DNA of 64,000 bases from Sinorhizobium chiapasense (lineage in GTDB: Bacteria > Pseudomonadota > Alphaproteobacteria > Rhizobiales > Rhizobiaceae), in the NCBI RefSeq assembly GCF_036488675.1, contig NZ_CP133152.1, forward strand, positions 1,178,001-1,242,000. The letters are read 5' to 3'. Within the stretch, counting starts at the first letter, position 1, and each line of letters begins with the position of its first letter. Made by a program: the position numbers and the translations under genes. Shown in pieces: positions 58,333-64,000 of the stretch. A model generated the notes under the pieces. The model saw only the letters and a list, made by a program, of their open reading frames with translations, searched no databases and was not told the origin of the DNA.

Positions 58333-59412
58333 TCAGGCGGTGGCTTGGTCGTTCGAGCGCGCGGAAATTTGTGCTGTGTGTCCAGAAACGGCAGGTGACG
58401 GTCGCGGCCACCCGAGCGCCGGCGCGATACGTGTCACGACATCTTCGAGGATCTGGCGATATTCCTCCTCTTCGAACTCGTAAGGCAGTTCGAGCCGAAG
58501 CTCGCTCACCTGCGGCAGGATCGGATCGGCAAACAACCGCTCCAGTATTTCGTCCGAGGTGCCGACCAGATCGCGGGCAAAGAGCGTCCGACGTTCGCCC
58601 TGTGGCGAGAGCGTACGAGCGTGTCGCCCGGCCACATAGTCGCGGTAGCGCCGCCGTGTCACGGCATCGGCGCCGTCGAGCGGAACAATCACCCGACCGA
58701 GCGCCACCCGCTTCCCGGCGCCGCCGGAGGACCGGTAAGTCTCAAGCTGTCGCGCCTGCGCGACGAAGAAATCATCGGTTTCCTCGCCGGTGGTGACATT
58801 GCCGATCAGCAGGTTGAAGCCGGTCGCCCCCGCCCATTCGGCCGAACGAAGCGAACCGCCGCCATACCAGAGGCGCTCGACAAGCCCCACGGCGTAAGGC
58901 TGCAGACGGGGGCGCTTGAGACCGAAGGGCGTCGAAATAAGCGTCTCCTCGCCGCCGAGGAGATTGCTGTGCAGGTTCGCGGCAAAACGAAGGACGCGTG
59001 CGTGTGAGAAATCGTAGGCCGACCAATCGCCGTCGAAGGCCAAGGGAGCGATCAGGTCCAGATGCGGCGGGCGACTGGCACTCAAGCCGATATTGAGTCG
59101 GCCGCGCGAAAGGACATCGACCGTCGCTAGATCCTCAGCGAGGCGAAAGGGATTTTCATAGCCGATCGGGATCACGGCCGTGCCCAGCTCGATCCGGGTT
59201 GTTCTCTGGGTCGCCGCCGCCAGAAAGGCCGCTGCCGAGGAAATACCGGGTTCAAGGTGCCTCTGGCGCACCCAAGCGCTCTCAAAGCCCAGCGCCTCGC
59301 CATATTCCAGCAGCGTCAGGGTCTTCTCCAGCCCTTCGAGCGGATTGTCGTGGCGATAATTGCCTGGGCTGAGGAAACCGATATGGCGGATCGAGATGGT
59401 GCGGCCGGTCAT
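58333..59412 (-). CDS. Luciferase-like flavin-dependent monooxygenase
   Basis: About 359 residues of the bacterial-luciferase superfamily: GFESAWVRQRHLEPGISSAA, TRIELGTAVIPIGYENPFRL, ATVDVLSRGRLNIGLSAS and ATGFNLLIGNVTTGEETD. It should act on an N-acetylated S-modified cysteine or related sulfide by FMNH2-dependent C-S oxidation, judging by the operon. ATG 59412 is the likely start; an upstream frame lacks support. Thirteen bases separate it from the binding-protein gene. Confidence 0.85.
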   Translation of the reverse strand: MTGRTISIRHIGFLSPGNYRHDNPLEGLEKTLTLLEYGEALGFESAWVRQRHLEPGISSAAAFLAAATQRTTRIELGTAVIPIGYENPFRLAEDLATVDVLSRGRLNIGLSASRPPHLDLIAPLAFDGDWSAYDFSHARVLRFAANLHSNLLGGEETLISTPFGLKRPRLQPYAVGLVERLWYGGGSLRSAEWAGATGFNLLIGNVTTGEETDDFFVAQARQLETYRSSGGAGKRVALGRVIVPLDGADAVTRRRYRDYVAGRHARTLSPQGERRTLFARDLVGTSDEILERLFADPILPQVSELRLELPYEFEEEEYRQILEDVVTRIAPALGWPRPSPAVSGHTAQISARSNDQATA

Positions 59413-59425
59413 CTTCAAGCCATCC

Positions 59426-60358
59426 TCAGAATTTCGGCAGGCCTGGGGGATTGGTTTCCGACCTGGGCAAGGCCTCCTCGGAGAGGCGCCAGCGATCGAG
59501 GATCTTGGAATAGATTCCGCTCTCGATGAGACCGTTGGTGGCGATGGTGAGCGCATTGGCGAGACCGCTGCCTTTGTGCGTGGTAATCGCGACGTCGGAT
59601 CGCTCCGGCCAGCCGGCACTCAAGGTACCAACGCGCTTGATCTTCCTGTCACGCGCCGCGATGAAGACCAACTGCGCGTGCGGCTGAACGATCACGTCGG
59701 CGCGCCCGGATGCCAGCGCCACGAGGCTTGCCGCCTCGTCGTCATAATACTGCAGTTCCAGAGGCTTCAGCCCTGCCGCGATATTCTCTTCGTTCCATTT
59801 CAGGAGGATGCGTTCCTGATTGGTGCCGGCGCCGACGATGATCCGAAGACCCGCCGCGTCCTTCGGCTTCTTGATCGAGGTGATCGCGCTGTCCGATTTG
59901 ACGAAGAAACCGTGCAGGCCCTGGCGATAGGACGAGAAGTCGAACTTCTCCTTGCGCTGCTCGGTCACGCCGACATTCGAAATCACCGCATCGTATTTGC
60001 CCGAGGTCAGGCCGAGCGGCCAGTCGATCCAGGCGACGGGCACGAGTTCGAGACTTAAGCCCAGGCTGTCGGCAACGGCTTGCGCATATTCCGGATCGGC
60101 GCCGATGACGGTCCTGGCATCGGTCGCATACGTCGCAAGCGGCGGTCCACCCGGACTGACCGCCACGGTGAACTTACCGGGCGTTACGAACTCGAAGTCG
60201 GCGGGGATCGCCGCGATTGCCCTTTCGTCTTTTTCGGCGCGGACGCGGCCCGGCTGCCCCGGGCTGAGATCAAAGCCGGCATCGGCCTGCGCCGAACTGA
60301 AATGAAGGAGTGCCGCTATTGTTGCGACGAATAAGCGCTTAACCGAAATCCCAACCAT
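59426..60358 (-). CDS. Amino-acid-type ABC transporter substrate-binding protein, copy 2
   Basis: A 310-residue periplasmic binding protein (family 3) with a signal peptide ending around AQA-DAGFD. Conserved: FTVAVSPGGPPLATYATDA, GADPEYAQAVADSLGLSLEL, GKYDAVISNVGVTEQRKEKF and GAGTNQERILLKWNEE. It closely resembles copy 1. Both should feed the fused permease-ATPase; the mature proteins begin with an unusual shared FDLSP. Confidence 0.9.
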   Translation of the reverse strand: MVGISVKRLFVATIAALLHFSSAQADAGFDLSPGQPGRVRAEKDERAIAAIPADFEFVTPGKFTVAVSPGGPPLATYATDARTVIGADPEYAQAVADSLGLSLELVPVAWIDWPLGLTSGKYDAVISNVGVTEQRKEKFDFSSYRQGLHGFFVKSDSAITSIKKPKDAAGLRIIVGAGTNQERILLKWNEENIAAGLKPLELQYYDDEAASLVALASGRADVIVQPHAQLVFIAARDRKIKRVGTLSAGWPERSDVAITTHKGSGLANALTIATNGLIESGIYSKILDRWRLSEEALPRSETNPPGLPKF

Positions 60359-60425
60359 GCCTGTCTTCTCCTAAGGAAATGGGAGACCGGCGGCGGGCAG
60401 GCCGCCGGTCGAACAAACGATTTAA

Positions 60426-61409
60426 TCAGGAGCCGCTCTTCGGCAGGCCGGGGGGATTTGTCTGCGATGCATCCACCGCCTCGTCGGTGACGCTCCAACG
60501 CTTCAAGACTTCGCTGTATTTGCCGTTCTTGATCAGATCATTGATGGCAATGGTGATCGCATCGGCAAGACCGGCCCCCTTGCGCGTCGTCACCGCGATT
60601 TCCGCCGTGAGCGGCCAGCCGCCACTGACGATGCCGACGACCTTCGTGTCGTTCTTGATCGACGCGGCGTAGGCGCGCGTCGCGTTCGGATTGAACTCGA
60701 CGTCGGCGCGGCCGGACTGCAGCGCGAGGTCGGACGCGGCGCGATCATCGTAGTATTGCACCTCGATCGGCTTCAGGCCGGCGGCAACATTCTGCCGATC
60801 CCATTCGAGAATGATCTTCTCCTGATTGGTACCGGCGCCGGTGATGACCTTCAGTCCCGCCACATCCTTCGGCTCCTTGATGGAGGTGATGGGGCTATCC
60901 GCCTTGACGAAGAAACCGAGCACGTCCTTGCGGTAGGTGGAGAAGTCGAAATTCTCCTTGCGCTCCTCTGTGACGGTTACGTTGCTGATCACCGCGTCGT
61001 ACTTGCCGGAACTGACGCCGAGCGGCCAGTCCGCCCAGGCGACCGCGACGACTTCGAGTTCAAGACCAAGGGAATCGGCGAGAAGCGAGGCAATATCCGG
61101 ATCGGCGCCGACGACTGTCTTCGAGTCCGTTGCATAGGTGGCGATCGGCGGATCCCAGGGATTGATGGCGACGGTGAACTTGCCCGGGGACACGAACTTG
61201 AAGTCGGGGGCGATCGCCTTGATCGCCGCCTCGTTCTTGTCGGCGCGAAGGCGATTGGAGGTATCGGGACTGAGATCAAACTTCTCCTCGGTCCAGGCCG
61301 GGCCGATACCAAAGGTCGATGCTGCGACCGCTCCAGCGAGGAGCAATTTTGCGATGCCGAAGACTGCCATCTGTATTTGACTCCTTTTCATCCAAAAGTT
61401 GTGGCTCAT
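60426..61409 (-). CDS. Amino-acid-type ABC transporter substrate-binding protein, copy 1
   Basis: A 327-residue family-3 binding protein with a hydrophobic signal (AVFGIAKLLLAGAVAAS). Conserved: FTVAINPWDPPIATYATDS, GADPDIASLLADSLGLELEV, GKYDAVISNVTVTEERKENF and GAGTNQEKIILEWDRQ. Starts at 61391 and 61370 are also possible; the last has AAGGAG upstream. Ligand probably a cystine- or cysteine-conjugate-like amino acid, inferred from the operon. Confidence 0.9.
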   Translation of the reverse strand: MSHNFWMKRSQIQMAVFGIAKLLLAGAVAASTFGIGPAWTEEKFDLSPDTSNRLRADKNEAAIKAIAPDFKFVSPGKFTVAINPWDPPIATYATDSKTVVGADPDIASLLADSLGLELEVVAVAWADWPLGVSSGKYDAVISNVTVTEERKENFDFSTYRKDVLGFFVKADSPITSIKEPKDVAGLKVITGAGTNQEKIILEWDRQNVAAGLKPIEVQYYDDRAASDLALQSGRADVEFNPNATRAYAASIKNDTKVVGIVSGGWPLTAEIAVTTRKGAGLADAITIAINDLIKNGKYSEVLKRWSVTDEAVDASQTNPPGLPKSGS

Positions 61410-61445
61410 GTCGCTCCGGACCCGTTGCCGGCATGCAGGCGGTAT

Positions 61446-63215
61446 TCAAAGAACCCTTGCGAGAAATTCGCGCATACGCGGGTGCTGTGCTTCGTTGAAA
61501 ATACGCGCGGGCGGCCCCTGCTCGAGCACGCGGCCCGCCTCCATGAAGACCACGGTGTCGGCGACCTCGCGGGCAAAGCCGATTTCATGGGTGACGATCA
61601 CAAGTGTCGTCCCGGTGCGCGCCAGCTCCTTGATCACGTCCAGCACTTCGCCGACGAGTTCGGGGTCGAGCGCCGACGTCGGCTCATCGAAGAGCAGGAC
61701 CTTGGGGCGCAGGGCCAGGGAGCGGGCGATTGCGACACGCTGCTGCTGACCGCCCGAAAGCTGGCGCGGATAGGCATTGATCTTGTCGCTCAAACCGACG
61801 CGGGTGATCAGCTCATGTGCCAGGCGGATGGCCTCGTCCCGGCCAAGACCGCGCACGTGCAGCGGCGCTTCGACGAGGTTTTCGAGCACGGTCAGGTGTG
61901 GAAACAGATTGAAGTTCTGGAACACCATGCCGATGTCGGCGCGGCGCTTCAGTATGTCCTTTTCTTTCAGTTCATAGAGCGTGTCGCCCTTCTGCCGGTA
62001 GCCGACGAGATCCCCATCGATCGAAATGAACCCGTCGTCGACCCGCTCGAGGTGATTGATCGTCCTGAGCAGGGTGGATTTGCCGGAGCCGGAGGGGCCG
62101 AGGATTGCCGTGACGCTGCCAGCGGGCAGATTCAGCTCGACATCGTCCAGAACCTTGAGCGACCCGAAGCTCTTGGAGATGCCGTGAACATGCACGGCGC
62201 CGCCGGGGCGGAAGACGTGCGCGTCGCGAAAGCCGGTCTTGCCCGCGGTCGCTGCCGGGATGTCGGAAAGGGGGCGACGGAAGCGCGAGAAGATGGCCTG
62301 GAAGGGCAACGGATCCGGGTTGCGAACTGCGCCCTTCGAAAAATACCGCTCGATATAGTGCTGGGCGATCGAGAGACCGGTCATGATCACGAGGTACCAG
62401 ATGGTCGCCACCATCAGGAGCGGAATGACTTCGAGGTTGCGGCGATAGATGACCTGAACCGTATAGAACAGCTCCGGCAGCGCCAGCACGTAGACCATCG
62501 AGGTGCTTTTCGCGAGACCGATGATCTCGTTGAAGCCGGTCGGCAGGATCGAGCGCATGGCTTGCGGCAGCACGATACGGAACGCTTGTCGACTGCGTGG
62601 CAGACCGAGGGCGGCTGCCGCCTCGTGCTGTCCATGGTCGACGGAGAGTATGCCGCCGCGCACGATCTCGGCGAAGAAGGCCGACTGATTGAGGGTCAAG
62701 CCCAGGAACGCAGCCGCAAACGGCGTCAGCAATTGCGTCATCGGATAGTTCAGAAACACGGTGTCGGTGAAGGGGACACTGAGGGTGATCGTCTCGTAGA
62801 GATAGCCAAGATTGTTGAGCACGAGCAGCAGGACGATGAGCGGGATCGAGCGCAGCAGCCAGATATAGCCAAACGAGAGACTGGCAAGCAGGGGCGACTT
62901 CGAAACCCTTGCAAGCGCCAGACCGGTCCCGAGAAGCGAGCCGGAAACAGTCGCCAACGCCGTCAGCAGCAGCGTCCGCCCAAGGCCGGCAAGAACCGGC
63001 TCGGCGAAAAACCATTCGGCGAAGACCGGCCAGCCCCAGCGCGGATTGGTGAGCACTGAATAGAGCACCGCTGCGATGACCACAGCGGCAAACAACGAAC
63101 CAAGCGCACGACCCGGGTGACGGGCCGGAACGATCCGGTAATGCGCGTAGTTCGAATTGGCGCCGCGTTCTCGTTCGGCGTCGGCGGCGCCTGCAAGATC
63201 TGTCAGAAGTGCCAT
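61446..63215 (-). CDS. Fused amino-acid ABC permease-ATPase
   Basis: A 589-residue fusion. Residues about 30-310 form a His/Glu/Gln-type permease with about five spans and the EAA loop HEAAAALGLPRSRQAFRIVLPQAMR; residues about 335-589 form an ABC ATPase with GPSGSGKST, MVFQNFNLFPHLT, LSGGQQQRVAIARSLA, LLFDEPTSALDPE and VIVTHEIGFA. Separate genes are usual, so the fusion is notable. It should homodimerise to make the full importer. SD AGAGGA precedes the ATG. It follows the GNAT gene by 62 bases. Confidence 0.93.
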   Translation of the reverse strand: MALLTDLAGAADAERERGANSNYAHYRIVPARHPGRALGSLFAAVVIAAVLYSVLTNPRWGWPVFAEWFFAEPVLAGLGRTLLLTALATVSGSLLGTGLALARVSKSPLLASLSFGYIWLLRSIPLIVLLLVLNNLGYLYETITLSVPFTDTVFLNYPMTQLLTPFAAAFLGLTLNQSAFFAEIVRGGILSVDHGQHEAAAALGLPRSRQAFRIVLPQAMRSILPTGFNEIIGLAKSTSMVYVLALPELFYTVQVIYRRNLEVIPLLMVATIWYLVIMTGLSIAQHYIERYFSKGAVRNPDPLPFQAIFSRFRRPLSDIPAATAGKTGFRDAHVFRPGGAVHVHGISKSFGSLKVLDDVELNLPAGSVTAILGPSGSGKSTLLRTINHLERVDDGFISIDGDLVGYRQKGDTLYELKEKDILKRRADIGMVFQNFNLFPHLTVLENLVEAPLHVRGLGRDEAIRLAHELITRVGLSDKINAYPRQLSGGQQQRVAIARSLALRPKVLLFDEPTSALDPELVGEVLDVIKELARTGTTLVIVTHEIGFAREVADTVVFMEAGRVLEQGPPARIFNEAQHPRMREFLARVL

Positions 63216-63277
63216 CGTGCATCCTCTCTGAGGTGGTTCGTGCCGCGCGGAAAATTTGGTGGGAGAGAACCGGCGCT

Positions 63278-63829
63278 CTAGGGGTGGCTCGCGGTTACGG
63301 GCTCTGCCACGAGCGCCGCACCCAAAAACGCGGATGATGCCAGGAGATGGGAAATGTCCTTCTCGAAAGGCAGCGTCTTGTAGACCTCCGGATCGGCCTC
63401 GATGTCGAAGAGCGCAGTATAACCGTTCGAGAGATAGAGCCCGACGGCCTCAGGCTGCCGGAATCCGGTCGTCAGATAGATCCGCGAATAGCCTTGGCGC
63501 GCGGCCTGCGCCTCGAGCTCCAGGACGACCTTGCGCGCAAGCCCCTGGCGGCGCAGATCTGAACGCGTCCATATCCGCTTGAATTCAGCCGTCCTGTCGT
63601 CGTAGTGCTTGAATGCACCGCCGCCGATCGTTTCGCTGTTTCGGATCAGGAGCACGAAATTGCCATGCGGTGGAGCAAAGGCCTCGGGCGGATAGCGATT
63701 GAGCTCGGCGGCCGCGCCCTGTTCGTCGAAATAGGTGCCGTAGCGGCTGTCATATTCGAAGATGAGCTCGTCGATCAGCGGTTTTGCACGTGGATCGAGT
63801 GGCGACGTGTAGACAAACGTGTCGCTCAT
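63278..63829 (-). CDS. GNAT-family N-acetyltransferase
   Basis: A 183-residue GNAT enzyme. The acetyl-CoA-binding segment is FKRIWTRSDLRRQGLARKVVLELE and the final strand-helix is YSRIYLTTGFRQPEAVGLYLSNGY. By analogy with Bacillus YxeL/SnaB-type enzymes of S-modified cysteine salvage it may acetylate the amino group of the imported compound. Its ATG overlaps the stop of the upstream M20 gene (ATGA). Confidence 0.88.
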   Translation of the reverse strand: MSDTFVYTSPLDPRAKPLIDELIFEYDSRYGTYFDEQGAAAELNRYPPEAFAPPHGNFVLLIRNSETIGGGAFKHYDDRTAEFKRIWTRSDLRRQGLARKVVLELEAQAARQGYSRIYLTTGFRQPEAVGLYLSNGYTALFDIEADPEVYKTLPFEKDISHLLASSAFLGAALVAEPVTASHP

Positions 63830-64000
63830 GCCGGTCTCCAGTTCTTGGAATCATTGCGCAGGAAAGTTTCGGCGAGCCGCACCCAATAGCGAGCAGCGGG
63901 TGCGATGATCCCATCGTCGAAGTTGTAGTGGGGGCTATGCAACGCGGCGCTCTCTCCGTTGCCGACGAAGAGGTAGCTGCCGGGCTGGCGCGCGAGGAAG
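63826..64000 (-). CDS. M20-family amidohydrolase/deacylase, C-terminal part
   Basis: Only the last 57 codons lie in the window; the gene continues past 64000. They read FLARQPGSYLFVGNG, then SAALHSPHYNFDDGIIAPA, then RYWVRLAETFLRND and the stop, matching the C-terminus of M20 aminoacylase/hippurate-hydrolase-type enzymes with the conserved HSP-YNFDD zinc-ligand region. It overlaps the GNAT start by four bases. It would remove an N-acyl group in the proposed cysteine-conjugate pathway. Confidence 0.8.
   Translation of the reverse strand, partial: FLARQPGSYLFVGNGESAALHSPHYNFDDGIIAPAARYWVRLAETFLRNDSKNWRPA

Noticed and set aside
60756..63059. A 767-codon plus-strand frame opposite the transporter genes
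   Set aside because: It is antisense to well-supported genes and is a by-product of their high-GC codon bias. Its composition (Arg, Asp, Gly, Val, His) resembles no protein family.

Overview
The window looks like part of an accessory replicon or genomic island of a Rhizobiaceae bacterium, most like Ensifer/Sinorhizobium. The clues are high GC with GTG/ATG starts and clear GGAG-type ribosome sites, TPR-bearing class III cyclases, tauABC-type sulfonate importers, a Kup transporter and several paralogous sulfur monooxygenases. This placement is inferred from gene content; there is no rRNA, tRNA or replication gene to anchor it.

Positions 1-16740 hold small metabolic units: a PHB-depolymerase-like esterase, a methyltransferase, a PHA synthase, a decayed IS110-type transposase end, an AraC regulator followed by a complete PaoABC-type periplasmic aldehyde oxidoreductase, and a convergent cyclase-TPR protein separated from it by a 19-bp perfect hairpin. 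Next comes a three-gene ABC exporter unit (LolD-like ATPase, FtsX-like permease, AttH/CrtC-like secreted protein) whose permease carries an apparent one-base deletion in a G run.

Positions 16741-29500 are a sparse, accessory-looking region. It contains a soluble FtsH-like AAA+/zinc protease translationally coupled to a small upstream gene and facing an XRE regulator, a 1117-residue SAM/cyclase/ATPase/TPR protein, remnants of an HTH gene, a VapBC-type toxin-antitoxin pair with a clear operator palindrome, and an intact IS110-family transposase. A Kup potassium transporter follows.

Positions 31860-64000 are devoted almost entirely to sulfur acquisition. In order there are two sulfate-binding proteins flanking an orphan CysA; SsuD with a flavin reductase; divergent tauABC plus an LVIVD-repeat protein; a DmoA-like monooxygenase with two SfnB-like flavoenzymes; a divergent second sulfonate-type ABC importer ending in metY; a third importer led by an NtaA/DszA-like monooxygenase; and a long minus-strand operon running off the window end. 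That operon encodes an M20 deacylase, a GNAT acetyltransferase, a fused amino-acid permease-ATPase, two binding proteins, a luciferase-like monooxygenase, a DsbA-fold protein, a small coiled-coil protein and a nitroreductase. Its gene set matches the logic of the Bacillus yxe/ytm operons, which import, N-acetylate, oxidatively cleave and deacetylate S-modified cysteines. Together the region would bring in sulfate, taurine, alkanesulfonates, sulfones/sulfides and cysteine conjugates, release sulfite or sulfide with FMNH2, and fix sulfide through MetY. AT-rich elements with an ATCTAT core lie in several divergent promoter regions and may be sites for one sulfur-limitation regulator.
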